Positions 41,363-50,973 of a DNA stretch of 64,000 nt are shown one piece after another. Source of the DNA: Lachnospiraceae bacterium (GTDB taxonomy: Bacteria; Bacillota; Clostridia; Lachnospirales; Lachnospiraceae). Each line of letters begins with the position of its first letter. The stretch's first letter is position 1. The stretch is taken from the NCBI GenBank assembly GCA_024687205.1, contig JAILES010000064.1, positions 1 through 64,000 of the forward strand, given 5' to 3'. Below the pieces are notes generated by a model that worked only from the letters and a program-made list of their open reading frames with translations, did not search any database and had not been told where the DNA came from. Both the position numbers and the translations under genes were made by a program.

Positions 41363-44353
41363 ATGAACATTAATACAATAGATGAAAATATAATGAAAGC
41401 GGGAGCGTTTGCTACGGAATCGCAGAGTCCGGTAAATATGATCAGGACTGCGAAGGAGGGGGCGACGGCTGCCGCTTCTTTTGTGCGTGATGACGGAAGG
41501 AACGGGATGTTCGGTGCTTACGCCGAGAAGCACAGCATGATCCCCGATGGCGGGATAGAGACCGATGCCAAAAACCGCAAGAATTTCATGACAGTGATGG
41601 CAAATACCTTAAGCCCCGAAGCCTTCGGAAAGATGAAGGAAGAGGGCTATGATATAGGAAGCATAGAGCCCGAAGACGCCGTGAACATTACCGACAGGAT
41701 CAAGGCTGAGATGGCTAAGTCGGGAAAGGTCATAAGCGGTTACAATGATGATCTGGATGCTGAGACTCTTGAGGAGATCACGGGTTCGAAGGCATATGCA
41801 GAGGAGATAAGCGCAGCTTTTAAGGAAGCGGGACTGAAGGCAGAAAAGGACAGCTTAAACGATGTGCAGAGGACCGTTGAGAAGGCTGTATCCATCGGCG
41901 AACTCAGTGAAGATGCCCGTATGTATATGGTAAGAAACGAGCTGCCTCCCACCACGGATAATCTGTATCTGGCTGCAAACGCAGGCAGCATGGGAAATGC
42001 GGCCGGCGGATTTTTTGCGGAAGGTGCTTATGTGGCAGAAGCAGCTTCGGTTAAAGATATGGATAATGAAGCACTCCGGGCCCAGATACGGGATGTGATA
42101 GAAAGAAGCGGGGCTGAAGCTGATGAAAGCAGCATAGCTCTGGCTGAAAGGATGATAGAAAGGGGCCTTCCTCTTACGGAGGAAAGTTTTACCGCAATGC
42201 TTAAGCTTGATGAGCTTAAGACGCCCATAAGTCCCGAAGCAGCTGCAAAAGCAGCCGTTAACGGCATAAGTGACGGTGTGGGAGCAGGCAAGGCCCTGCT
42301 CACCGAAGAAGGAACCCTGCTTGATAAGGCAGTGGCGCTGACCGACGAAGTTAAGTCTTTTACCGATGAAGCGGCAGATCTGACCGCAGCAGAGGGAAAG
42401 AAACTGAATATAAGGAATCTCAGGGCTTCACAGCTGAGGATAAGCATAAATGTATCCGTAAAGGTGGAAAAAGTGAGCATCAGTGCCCGCAGGCAGCTGG
42501 AAGAGGCAAGGCTTTCCATGACCGTTGAAAGCTCGTATATGCTCTTAAAGAGCGGCATGAGCCTTGATACCCTGGAACTTTCCGATCTGGTGGATTCACT
42601 TAAAAAGGCGGAAACCGAGCTTAAAAAGTCCATGTTCGGTACAAAGGATGCCAAGGAAGCAGATGAGAGAGAGGACTGGTTTAAGGAGACTCTCCGGAAT
42701 ATAGAAGAACTGCCCGGCCTGCCGCTGATGACAGCCGGCGATATGATAATGAGGCGTGAGAGCCTTACAGCGGAATTCAGTCTGGAAGCACAGATCACCA
42801 CCCAGGAATATGCCGAAGCGGGCAGAAGCCTGAAGGCCCGTCTGGATATGGCAGGCAGCCTCTATGAGACCATGATGACCGAAGTACGTCCGGACCTCGG
42901 AGACAGCATAGGAGAGGCTTTCAGGCATGCATCTTCGCTGATGGAGGAACTCGGCATAGAGAATACCGATGAAAACGCCAGAGCCGTACGTATCCTGGGT
43001 TATAACTCCATGGAGCTGAGTCAGGAGAACATAAATGCGGTTAAGTCTGCCGTGGCTACGGTGGACCGTATAATAGAGAGGATGACCCCCGAAGAAACCC
43101 TGAGGATGATAAGACAGGGTGTGAATCCGATGAAACTTTCCATGGAAGAGCTGGATAAACGCCTTGCAGAGGCAGGTCCTTCGGGTGAAAGATACAGCGA
43201 ATATCTCGTGAAGCTTGAGAACCGTCACAGGATCACCTCCGAAGAAAAGGAATCCTATATAGGCATATACCGTATGCTTCACCAGATCAGCAAAAAAGAC
43301 GGCGCAGCCATAGGAAGCCTTATCAATCAGGGAAGTGAGATCAGTTTCGAAAACCTGATGACCGCAGTCAGGAGCATGCGTGATAAGGGCATGGATGTCA
43401 GCGTCGATGATGCTTTCAGGGGTATGGAAAGCGCTGTGGTCAATGATATAGACGAACAGATAGCAACAGCCTATGCTGCAGGCGATTATCTGAATACCGC
43501 GGAAATGCTGGAAGAAGCGGCAAACGCGCCCGAGAGGGTATATACAGAGCTCATGAACCTTGGGATCACTCCTTCAGCCGAGAGTGTAACGGCTTATCAG
43601 GAGCTGAAGACCAGCCGCGGAGGAGCTTTTGATCTGGCCAGAACGGCTGTGGGGATAGCCGAAAGGCGCAGACGTACCGGAAAAGACGGCAGTGTAAGCA
43701 GCGAGTCCGTAAAACCGCTTGAAGATAAGTCTGATCTTGAGGAAGATCTGCTTGAAAGATTTAATGAAGTCAGGGAAGGAGTGCTTGACTCCTTTACCGG
43801 AGCAGAAAGTGCACAGGAAGCATATATGCGCATGGTGGAACTGTCCGAGAGCATGATAGAAGAGGCCGTGACCGAGAGTGCAGAGCCTCTTGATATCAGA
43901 CGTTTTACCTCCGCTCTTAAGCAGTTAAGCATTGCCGGAACCCTCTGCAGGGAAGAAAGCTACGAGATACCCATGAGCATAGGCGGAGAAGAGAGCACCG
44001 TCAATGTCCGCATAATACATGAGAGTTCGGTTCGGGCCAATGTTGAGATAAATATGGACAGCCCGGCAGCAGGACGTCTGAGAGCCAGATTTACTGCGGA
44101 GCAGGGGGGTATCAGCGGTCTGGTAGCCGGAAATGAGAAGGAAGGCGTGGATGCTGCTTCCAAACGCGAAGAAGTGCTGAAAGAAAGGCTTTCCGTCGAG
44201 GGTATAGAGCTTACGGAACTGTCCTTTGTGCTTTCTGAAGGGATCGGGCTAAATATTCCGCAGAGAAATGCCGATGTAATAGATAACGGAATAAATACTG
44301 CAGCTTTGTATAAAACAGCTAAGATATTCATAAGCTGCATGAGTGAAGGATAA
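41363..44353 (+). CDS. Large flagellar-locus protein with FliK-like C-terminal domain
   Basis: 996 residues, soluble, mostly helical, rich in Glu, Ala and Met, without signal peptide or membrane segment. Most of it is repetitive and unrecognised, though degenerate repeats of the type S-A-E-S-V-T-A-Y or E-N-I-N-A-V recur (G-M-S-L-D-T-L-E-L, G-V-N-P-M-K-L-S, G-S-E-I-S-F-E-N). Residues ~870-965 resemble the FliK/Flg_hook domain: V-N-V-R-I-I-H-E-S-S-V-R-A-N-V-E-I, R-A-R-F-T-A-E-Q and L-K-E-R-L-S-V-E-G-I-E-L. FliK measures hook length and switches export. Location directly before flagellin supports a flagellar role. Ribosome site AGGAGG lies upstream of ATG 41363. Confidence 0.6.
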   Translation: MNINTIDENIMKAGAFATESQSPVNMIRTAKEGATAAASFVRDDGRNGMFGAYAEKHSMIPDGGIETDAKNRKNFMTVMANTLSPEAFGKMKEEGYDIGSIEPEDAVNITDRIKAEMAKSGKVISGYNDDLDAETLEEITGSKAYAEEISAAFKEAGLKAEKDSLNDVQRTVEKAVSIGELSEDARMYMVRNELPPTTDNLYLAANAGSMGNAAGGFFAEGAYVAEAASVKDMDNEALRAQIRDVIERSGAEADESSIALAERMIERGLPLTEESFTAMLKLDELKTPISPEAAAKAAVNGISDGVGAGKALLTEEGTLLDKAVALTDEVKSFTDEAADLTAAEGKKLNIRNLRASQLRISINVSVKVEKVSISARRQLEEARLSMTVESSYMLLKSGMSLDTLELSDLVDSLKKAETELKKSMFGTKDAKEADEREDWFKETLRNIEELPGLPLMTAGDMIMRRESLTAEFSLEAQITTQEYAEAGRSLKARLDMAGSLYETMMTEVRPDLGDSIGEAFRHASSLMEELGIENTDENARAVRILGYNSMELSQENINAVKSAVATVDRIIERMTPEETLRMIRQGVNPMKLSMEELDKRLAEAGPSGERYSEYLVKLENRHRITSEEKESYIGIYRMLHQISKKDGAAIGSLINQGSEISFENLMTAVRSMRDKGMDVSVDDAFRGMESAVVNDIDEQIATAYAAGDYLNTAEMLEEAANAPERVYTELMNLGITPSAESVTAYQELKTSRGGAFDLARTAVGIAERRRRTGKDGSVSSESVKPLEDKSDLEEDLLERFNEVREGVLDSFTGAESAQEAYMRMVELSESMIEEAVTESAEPLDIRRFTSALKQLSIAGTLCREESYEIPMSIGGEESTVNVRIIHESSVRANVEINMDSPAAGRLRARFTAEQGGISGLVAGNEKEGVDAASKREEVLKERLSVEGIELTELSFVLSEGIGLNIPQRNADVIDNGINTAALYKTAKIFISCMSEG
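44250..44277 (+). promoter_or_regulatory. Sigma-28 (flagellar) promoter for flagellin, inside the preceding gene
   Basis: TAAA (44250-44253), 16 bases and GCCGATGT (44270-44277), close to the TAAA-N15-GCCGATAA consensus. It gives a leader of about 120 bases to the flagellin start. Confidence 0.65.
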
Positions 44354-44407
44354 AAGCATCACGGAAGATCTAAGAGCCACGGACGGCGGAAAGAAGAGGG
44401 TATTATC

Positions 44408-45508
44408 ATGAGGATCAATTTTAACACCGCCGCCGTCATCGCAAACAAGAATCTTAATCAGAACGACGATCTGCTGAACAGATCACTTCGTCGTCTTTCA
44501 TCAGGATTAAAAGTTAATGAAGCGCAGGACAACCCTGCAGGCATGGCTATCGGGCACAGGATGAATTCCCAGGTGCGCGGTCTGGGTGTCGGTTCAAACA
44601 ATACCAACGACGGTATATCGGTGGTTGAGACCGCTGACGGCGCTTTAAGCGAGATATCTTCCATAATCCAGCGTATGAGTGAGCTTGCCGTACAGGCCGG
44701 AACAGATACCAAGACAGATGATGACAGAGCGATCATCGATAAAGAGATACAGCAGCTTAAAGAGGAGATCACCCGTATATCGGAGCAGACCGAGTTTAAC
44801 GGACAGCCGCTGCTGAACGGCAACTTCGATCTGAAGGGCTACACAGATGACAAGAATGTAAAGGTTCAGTATTACAATGCGGATGTACCCGCAGGAGATT
44901 ACGAACTTGATGTAACTGCAATATATAACCAGCTTCAGAGTGTAGGTGAAGTGGATGTTACTTCCACCGGATTCCAGAACAGGGATGTAAAAGCTACACT
45001 CAGCGAATCGGGAGAGACCATCAGACTCCGCGGACTCAGCGGATTTGAAATGGATATAGCAATAGATCCGGACAACCTTCCTACCTCGGCAGTGAACATT
45101 GATATCACCGGAATAGGTGCCATGAAGATCCAGACCGGAGCTAACGAAGGACAGGAACTGGCTATGCAGATACCTACCGTATCGCTGAAGACCATGGATA
45201 TAGTAAATACCAATGTTCTTACCATGGATGATGCACAGACAGCGATCGGAAGTATTAAAGGAGCACTCAGTTACATCAACGAGGTAAGGAGTAAGCTCGG
45301 TGCTTATCAGAACAGACTGGAGCATAATCTTGACAGTACTGCCGTAACAGAGGAAAACATGACCGGAGCATATTCACGTATCATGGACGTTGATATGGCA
45401 GAAGAGATGACCGAATATACCACATATCAGGTACTGACACAGGCGGGAACCAGCATGCTTGCACAGGCAAATGAGAGACCGTCAATGGTACTGCAGCTTC
45501 TGCAGTAA
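44408..45508 (+). CDS. Flagellin
   Basis: 366 residues, the filament subunit exported by the flagellar type III system. The conserved N-terminal D0/D1 region (M-R-I-N-F-N-T-A-A-V, L-S-S-G-L-K-V-N-E-A-Q-D-N-P-A-G-M-A-I) and C-terminal region (A-Y-Q-N-R-L-E-H, Y-T-T-Y-Q-V-L-T-Q-A-G-T-S-M-L-A-Q-A-N) are clear. A short variable centre lies between ~140 and 280. There is no signal peptide, as expected for this export route. It is preceded by a sigma-28-like promoter and followed by a FliS-like chaperone gene. Confidence 0.96.
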   Translation: MRINFNTAAVIANKNLNQNDDLLNRSLRRLSSGLKVNEAQDNPAGMAIGHRMNSQVRGLGVGSNNTNDGISVVETADGALSEISSIIQRMSELAVQAGTDTKTDDDRAIIDKEIQQLKEEITRISEQTEFNGQPLLNGNFDLKGYTDDKNVKVQYYNADVPAGDYELDVTAIYNQLQSVGEVDVTSTGFQNRDVKATLSESGETIRLRGLSGFEMDIAIDPDNLPTSAVNIDITGIGAMKIQTGANEGQELAMQIPTVSLKTMDIVNTNVLTMDDAQTAIGSIKGALSYINEVRSKLGAYQNRLEHNLDSTAVTEENMTGAYSRIMDVDMAEEMTEYTTYQVLTQAGTSMLAQANERPSMVLQLLQ

Positions 45509-45539
45509 CATTCAGTATACGTAAAAGGAGGAAACGGAA

Positions 45540-46010
45540 ATGACAGATGCTAAGAAACAGGATTTTATGCTGAGGATAACAGGAGCAAACAGGACAGGAC
45601 TCGTAGTGATACTTTACGATATGTTCCTTGAATATATGAATGAGCTTAAGGCTGCGGTACCCGGAAGCGGAGATTTCAAGAAAGCAATAGATTACAGCAG
45701 GAACGTACTTCTGGAACTTATGGATTCTCTTAACATGAAGACGGAGATCGGAAAGAATACCTACAGCCTGTACAGATTTGCTGACAGGAGACTTATAATG
45801 GCTTCAATACGCCAGAATACCGAGCGTGTTGATGAGGCCGTCAGCATCATGCAGAGACTTCGTGATGCCTATGCCAAGAGCGTTGAAAATGACGACTCAC
45901 CGGTACTGATGCAGAATGCCGAAGTGGCTTATGCGGGAATGACCTACGGCCCCGGCGAACTCAATACGGATTATTCCGGAGCCGGAGCAAACAGAGGATA
46001 CCTGGCATAA
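45540..46010 (+). CDS. fliS: FliS-like flagellin chaperone
   Basis: 156 residues, slightly longer than typical FliS (~125). The four-helix pattern is seen: L-V-V-I-L-Y-D-M-F-L-E-Y-M, A-I-D-Y-S-R-N-V-L-L-E-L-M-D-S-L-N, Y-S-L-Y-R-F-A-D-R-R-L and A-V-S-I-M-Q-R-L-R-D-A-Y. The Gly/Tyr-rich C-terminal tail is extra. FliS binds the flagellin C-terminus and prevents early polymerisation. AAAGGAGG precedes the ATG. Sequence similarity is weak, but position 31 bases after flagellin supports the call. Confidence 0.78.
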   Translation: MTDAKKQDFMLRITGANRTGLVVILYDMFLEYMNELKAAVPGSGDFKKAIDYSRNVLLELMDSLNMKTEIGKNTYSLYRFADRRLIMASIRQNTERVDEAVSIMQRLRDAYAKSVENDDSPVLMQNAEVAYAGMTYGPGELNTDYSGAGANRGYLA

Positions 46011-46032
46011 ACAGGGAAGAGGAAAGATCCCA

Positions 46033-46068
46033 AACCGCTCAGACAGCAATATCTGAGCGGTTTTTTTT
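46033..46068 (+). terminator. Rho-independent terminator of flagellin-fliS
   Basis: AACCGCTCAGA (46033-46043) pairs with TCTGAGCGGTT (46052-46062), followed by eight T residues. Confidence 0.93.
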
Positions 46069-46121
46069 GTTTTTATATGATAGAGTAAATGGGTAACAGG
46101 TGGAAATAAAGAGGTATAAAA

Positions 46122-47618
46122 ATGTTCAGTCTGTTAAGCAAGACAGCTCCGATCCAAAAGGAGAGCGAGAGTAACAGCCGGGTTTTCTTTCTTGATCTGA
46201 ACCTGGATCAGATACTGGATAAAGTAAGCACTGAATGGGGAGAAGAGATACGCAGCCTGTATGAAGTTTTTCCCGAAAACAGGGAAACTGAAGAATACAG
46301 AAGAGAGATATACAGTGATATAAAAAAAGACGAAGTATATTCCGCGATGATGGGATACTACGGAAAGATAAAAGAACGCAAGCTTTTTGCGGAGCGCGGG
46401 GAGAAGGCTTATGAGACCCTGCAGACACAGGCCTGGTATCTCAGGGAAGCATGCAGCTATATAGATGCGATGGAAACACTGAAGGAAGAGCTGGAGAAAG
46501 CTCCCTTATCTTCCGAAGGAATGAAGGGTCTTCTTGCTTTTATCGGTGAATGCATATCAGGAGAAAGCTATAACAGACTTAAAGAAGAAGCCCTGGCTTT
46601 AAGAAATGAATTAGCGGACTTCCGTGTACTGATCACTTATGAGAAAGAGAGGATCACGATCACGGATGGCAAGGGAAGCGGAAACTTTGAAGACTTCCTG
46701 GAGGGACTGTTTCCCGGACATGACAAGAAGTTTACGAATCCCTTCATAGACAGTGAGGTCTTTTCAAATCTCGAAGAAGAGATCATAAGATTATACAGGA
46801 AGAAACATAAAGAGTTTTTTAAACGTCTTGATAAGTTTTTCAAAAACAATCATGAATACCTGCATGAGGGAGTAGAAGAGCTGGAGCAGGAGATGGTCTA
46901 TTATCTAGCTTATGCAAAGTTCCAGAAGAAAATGGAGGAACGTGGTTTTATTTTCTGTACTCCGGTTTACTCGGAAGAAAAACTCATGGCTACAGGGCTC
47001 TATGATCTTGCTCTTAAACTTGTGAATGCGGAACAGGGTAAGGACGTGATCTCAAACGAAGCTTATCTTGGAAGCGGAGAAAGATTCTTCGTACTTACCG
47101 GACCTAACCAGGGCGGAAAGACTACTTATGCAAGAAGTCTGGGACAGATGATCTACCTTGGCAAGATGGGACTTGATGTTCCCGCAGAAACAGCGCAGCT
47201 GCCTTATTACAGCAATCTGTGGACTCACTTTTCGGTTGAAGAGAGTACAGAAAGCGGCCGCGGAAAACTGATGGATGAACTGGAACGTTTAAAACCCATA
47301 ATGGAAAAAGACCAGGAAGGTGCCTTTGTGGTGATCAACGAGCTGTTCACTACAGCTGCCAATTATGATGCCAACATAATGGGTAAAAGAGTGCTGGAAC
47401 ACCTTATCGGTCTGAACTGCAGGGGAATATACGTGACCCATCTTATAGAACTGGCATCTTCCTATCCCGAGGTGGTGAGCATAAGAGCCAACGTGGATAA
47501 GGAACTTAAGCAGACCTATAAGATAGAGAGAAGCGAAGCCGGTGAGATCACCGGGACGGACAGGCAGGCTTACAAATACGGACTCACCTATGAACAGTTA
47601 AAGGAGAGGTTTTCATGA
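46122..47618 (+). CDS. MutS-like ATPase, first of three
   Basis: 498 residues. Residues ~1-300 are helical, like the MutS lever/core domain (domain III). The ATPase domain follows, with Walker A G-P-N-Q-G-G-K-T near 328. The Walker B site reads V-V-I-N-E-L-F-T-T, where MutS has Asp-Glu, and the signature region is G-R-G-K-L-M-D-E-L. The mismatch-reading N-terminal domains of MutS and the Smr nuclease domain of MutS2 are both missing, so it is neither. T-H-L-I-E-L supplies the switch histidine. It overlaps the next MutS-like gene by 4 bases, so the two probably form a heterodimer. Function unknown. Confidence 0.85.
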   Translation: MFSLLSKTAPIQKESESNSRVFFLDLNLDQILDKVSTEWGEEIRSLYEVFPENRETEEYRREIYSDIKKDEVYSAMMGYYGKIKERKLFAERGEKAYETLQTQAWYLREACSYIDAMETLKEELEKAPLSSEGMKGLLAFIGECISGESYNRLKEEALALRNELADFRVLITYEKERITITDGKGSGNFEDFLEGLFPGHDKKFTNPFIDSEVFSNLEEEIIRLYRKKHKEFFKRLDKFFKNNHEYLHEGVEELEQEMVYYLAYAKFQKKMEERGFIFCTPVYSEEKLMATGLYDLALKLVNAEQGKDVISNEAYLGSGERFFVLTGPNQGGKTTYARSLGQMIYLGKMGLDVPAETAQLPYYSNLWTHFSVEESTESGRGKLMDELERLKPIMEKDQEGAFVVINELFTTAANYDANIMGKRVLEHLIGLNCRGIYVTHLIELASSYPEVVSIRANVDKELKQTYKIERSEAGEITGTDRQAYKYGLTYEQLKERFS

Positions 47619-49231
47619 ATGTAAATCTACTGTATGCCGATAAAGAATGGGAAGGCACAAAAGCATATTATGACTGGAACAGCATTACAAAAGATCTGGG
47701 GCTGGATAAGCTGTTTAAGGCAGCCGAAAAGGAATGTGTACTGCGGGGAACGAAGATAGATACATCGGGTGAAGCAGACACTTATCTCGGAATGGCTGTA
47801 AAGAAAGTCATGAGGATTCCTCTCAGGACCGAAGAAGAGGTGAAATACAGGCAGGACATAATACAGGACTGCATTAAGAAGAAATCACTTATCTCGGAAC
47901 TCTATGAATTTTCCACCGGGCTGCTGGAAGAGTGGGAAAAGCTCGGAAGAAAAAACAACGGTATGGGAGTACGTGATGCAAAAGGAAAACTTATCACGGA
48001 CATCCGCATACTCAAACTGCTCGTAAACGGCATGTCAAAAGTACGTACTATGCTGGAAAACAGCAAAGAGGGACTTGAATCCGAAGGCTTTACGGCACTA
48101 TATGAAAGACTGGTTGAAAACTTTTCCGAAGATTACGATAACAGTCTTCAGGACATCATAAAGGACCTGACTTTCTTTTCTGATGCAACAGGCAAAAAAG
48201 AAGAAAGAGGAAATTACGTTCTGTATCATCCGAGAGTAAAGATAGACTGCGGCCTTACGGATGGTCTTAAGATAAGCGATCTGAAGCTTGAACATATAGA
48301 GACGATAGTAAAACAATACACAAATCCCAGAGGTATCATCGCAAAGATATCAAGCACCATTACCTCACTTACACCGGGTATCATCTCGCTTTATGATGAT
48401 CAGGCTATGATGGGTGATGCAGCCGAACTTGAATACCAGGCAGTATACTATGTGTACTCCGTATGCAGTACGCTGCTGTCTTCCTACGGACCGTTTTTTG
48501 ACCAGCTGCGTTTTCAGACTGCATTTTATCTCGGTGTCATCAATATCAGATCCTATCTGCAGTGTTATCATATAGATTACTGTTTCCCCGTTACGGGAAG
48601 TAAGGGGAGCCTTAAGTATAAGGATCTTAAGGAAGTAGTCATGAACCTGGAACAGGGCGGAGAAGTTGTGGGAAACAGCGGATCTCTTGACGGCAGGCAG
48701 CTGGTGATCATAACCGGTGCCAACCAGGGTGGTAAATCAACCTTCCTGCGCAGCATAGGTATAGCACAGGTAATGTTCCAGTGCGGACTGATGGTAGCTG
48801 CGAAGGAATACCGCAGCGGCCTGTATTCTTCTATATTTGCCCACTTTACCAGACGTGAAGACAGCGCCATGAACAGCGGACGTCTTGATGAAGAATTACG
48901 CAGGATGGACCAGATAGTCAGCAATCTGGATGAAAATTCACTGCTCCTGTTAAACGAATCTTTTGCGACTACTACGGAAAAAGAAGGCTCAGCCATAGCC
49001 TATGATATAGTACGTGCGTTAAAAGAACAGGGTGTGAGCATATTTACGGTCACACATCTTCTTTCTTTTGCGCAGCGCGTATATGAAGAATCGAAGGATG
49101 ATGAAAAAGTTGCCTTCTTAAGTGCCGAACATCTTGAGGACGGCAGCAGAACATACAGGATGATACCTCATGAACCCGAGATCACCAGCTTCGGACTTGA
49201 ACTCTATGATCGGGTATTAGGTAGCCATTAG
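47615..49231 (+). CDS. MutS-like ATPase, second of three
   Basis: 538 residues with the same layout: helical core domain, then Walker A G-A-N-Q-G-G-K-S near 368. Signature M-N-S-G-R-L-D-E-E-L-R-R-M, Walker B L-L-L-L-N-E-S-F-A-T-T (again Asn-Glu) and V-T-H-L-L-S-F follow. No mismatch-binding or Smr domain is present. Its start is coupled to the first gene. Its stop lies inside the end of the third, opposite-strand gene (15-base convergent overlap) and no terminator is seen between them. Confidence 0.85.
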   Translation: MNVNLLYADKEWEGTKAYYDWNSITKDLGLDKLFKAAEKECVLRGTKIDTSGEADTYLGMAVKKVMRIPLRTEEEVKYRQDIIQDCIKKKSLISELYEFSTGLLEEWEKLGRKNNGMGVRDAKGKLITDIRILKLLVNGMSKVRTMLENSKEGLESEGFTALYERLVENFSEDYDNSLQDIIKDLTFFSDATGKKEERGNYVLYHPRVKIDCGLTDGLKISDLKLEHIETIVKQYTNPRGIIAKISSTITSLTPGIISLYDDQAMMGDAAELEYQAVYYVYSVCSTLLSSYGPFFDQLRFQTAFYLGVINIRSYLQCYHIDYCFPVTGSKGSLKYKDLKEVVMNLEQGGEVVGNSGSLDGRQLVIITGANQGGKSTFLRSIGIAQVMFQCGLMVAAKEYRSGLYSSIFAHFTRREDSAMNSGRLDEELRRMDQIVSNLDENSLLLLNESFATTTEKEGSAIAYDIVRALKEQGVSIFTVTHLLSFAQRVYEESKDDEKVAFLSAEHLEDGSRTYRMIPHEPEITSFGLELYDRVLGSH

Positions 49232-50845
49232 CTGATCAAAGGTCACACCGTATTTGACTGCAATGTCTGCCGCATAGGATGAACCGGGAGGAGGAGCAAC
49301 AATAACTTTAAAGGTGCGTTCTCTTTCATCGGAAACAGCCACAAGGGAAGCGGCTTTGCAGGGCACATCCTCGCTGTTAAGTTTATCGATCTCCACGGCA
49401 AGTTTATGCATATGTGTATTGAAAACGGTTCTTATCCCTTTGCAGAGAAGAGCCTTAACGGTGTCTGCAGCTATATAGTAACCTTCTTCAAAAGATGTGG
49501 TTGAGAAGGTCTCATTCAGTAGCAGCAGGCTCTTATCCGTACAGTTAACAAAGATTTCCTTAAAGCGCCGGCATTCTTCGCCGAGTCTTCCAAGGTCGAG
49601 AGTCTTGTCTTCATCAGCGGGATAGTGAGTATATATGCAGTCTGCAGGCTGAAAAGCGAAGTCTGCTGCAGGAACGGAAATGCCGCCCTGGGCAAGAGCA
49701 TACAAAAGTCCCACTGCCTGTGTTATCGTGGTCTTGCCTCCGCGGTTGGCTCCGGTCAGAAGATATACGGTGTGCTCGTCCGTAAAGTCAAGATCATTGC
49801 TTACTATGTCTTTGGCTTCAATTTCACCGGCTGCCGCCAGTTTAAGATTATAAAGGCCTTCCGCCTCCATGCGGGTGCGGCCTTCTTCTATGATCGAAGC
49901 CGTGCAGAAGCCGAAACCTTTTGCTTTCAGCTCATTGATAAAAGCTGCCCAGCGTACATAATACATGAACTCGGGTATCAGATCGGTGATATCGCTGATG
50001 CTGATGGTCACGTATCTGCTGAGGAGTTTTTCAAGGCGTTTTGTTATATCCGAAAGCAGCTGGCTTACTTCTTTATCTATGTTGTGTGTAAGGTTTTTGC
50101 CGCCGTCCTGTTCGGGAACGCTCATCAGGGTAGCGGGATGATAACGGAGCTGGCCGTTCCAGTCACAGCCGTCCTGTATGCCGTCTTTGGTAAGGAGAGC
50201 ATCGGCAAAATTGTTGAGTATGCCGGAACTTTTAAAGGGCTTGTTATTTACCGATACTATGCCTATGCTGTCTACTTCAAAGCCGGGATTTAAGTTGATG
50301 CCGAGAGTGATACTCTTTAAGGTATCCGTTGTTGCCTTAAGTGAAGCCACATCTTTTTTGAGTTCGTTAAACAGGGATTCGTCATAGATGCGGTCAAGAT
50401 ATTCACGCAGTTTGGCAAAGCCTTCGGATTTAAGTTCATATTCACTGAGACATTCGCGTATGGAATCAATACAGTTGATATAGTCATTTAATTCGCTGAG
50501 TCTGTGTAAGAGTTCCCACAGACCTGTTTTGATATCGTGCTCGCGTCTGAAACTGCCGTATTCATTTAAAAATTGTATCTGGTCAAGCAGCTTGATGATG
50601 CGGTCACACATTTTAGGATTAGCGAGTATGTCTTCAAAGATGCCTGTACGGAAACGTGTCACTTCGGGATCGGAAAACATGTTCTTCATCACCGAAGCGA
50701 TCAGAAAGCGTTCATTCTGGCGCATGCTGAGTTTTTCAAGGATAAAATCAAGACCTATATCATGGAAAGCTGTGTCGCTCATAACGCAGCCCGCAGTATT
50801 ATTGGGATCCGGATATAAAATGCTTATCGCTCTTTTTCTCGCCAT
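49217..50845 (-). CDS. MutS-like ATPase, third of three
   Basis: 542 residues on the minus strand, start ATG 50845 with GGAGG 6-7 bases upstream; the frame stays open further but that region holds no ribosome site. Same layout as the two plus-strand genes: helical core, Walker A G-A-N-R-G-G-K-T near 363, D-L-G-R-L-G-E-E-C-R-R-F, Walker B L-L-L-L-N-E-T-F-S-T-T, and N-T-H-M-H-K-L. It lacks the N-terminal mismatch domains. The N-terminus is M-A-R-K-R-A-I-S-I-L-Y-P. It is convergent with the second gene and divergent from the ybaK-type gene. Confidence 0.85.
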   Translation of the reverse strand: MARKRAISILYPDPNNTAGCVMSDTAFHDIGLDFILEKLSMRQNERFLIASVMKNMFSDPEVTRFRTGIFEDILANPKMCDRIIKLLDQIQFLNEYGSFRREHDIKTGLWELLHRLSELNDYINCIDSIRECLSEYELKSEGFAKLREYLDRIYDESLFNELKKDVASLKATTDTLKSITLGINLNPGFEVDSIGIVSVNNKPFKSSGILNNFADALLTKDGIQDGCDWNGQLRYHPATLMSVPEQDGGKNLTHNIDKEVSQLLSDITKRLEKLLSRYVTISISDITDLIPEFMYYVRWAAFINELKAKGFGFCTASIIEEGRTRMEAEGLYNLKLAAAGEIEAKDIVSNDLDFTDEHTVYLLTGANRGGKTTITQAVGLLYALAQGGISVPAADFAFQPADCIYTHYPADEDKTLDLGRLGEECRRFKEIFVNCTDKSLLLLNETFSTTSFEEGYYIAADTVKALLCKGIRTVFNTHMHKLAVEIDKLNSEDVPCKAASLVAVSDERERTFKVIVAPPPGSSYAADIAVKYGVTFDQLMAT

Positions 50846-50937
50846 AGCGCACCTCCATACTTTTTCAGTATATATCCGGCCGGGCAATAAAACAAGATTT
50901 TTTGAACAGCAGGCTGTTATCGTTAATGGATTAGTAG

Positions 50938-50943
50938 TATAAT
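50938..50943 (+). promoter_or_regulatory. -10 box ahead of the YbaK-type gene
   Basis: TATAAT at 50938-50943, 31 bases before the start codon. No good -35 box is seen at 16-18 bases upstream. Confidence 0.45.
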
Positions 50944-50973
50944 ACCGATATCTGAGTGTTAAAAGGAGAGGGA

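Noticed and set aside
46122..50845. mutS/mutL mismatch repair locus
   Set aside because: The mismatch-recognition domains and mutL are absent; only core and ATPase domains remain.
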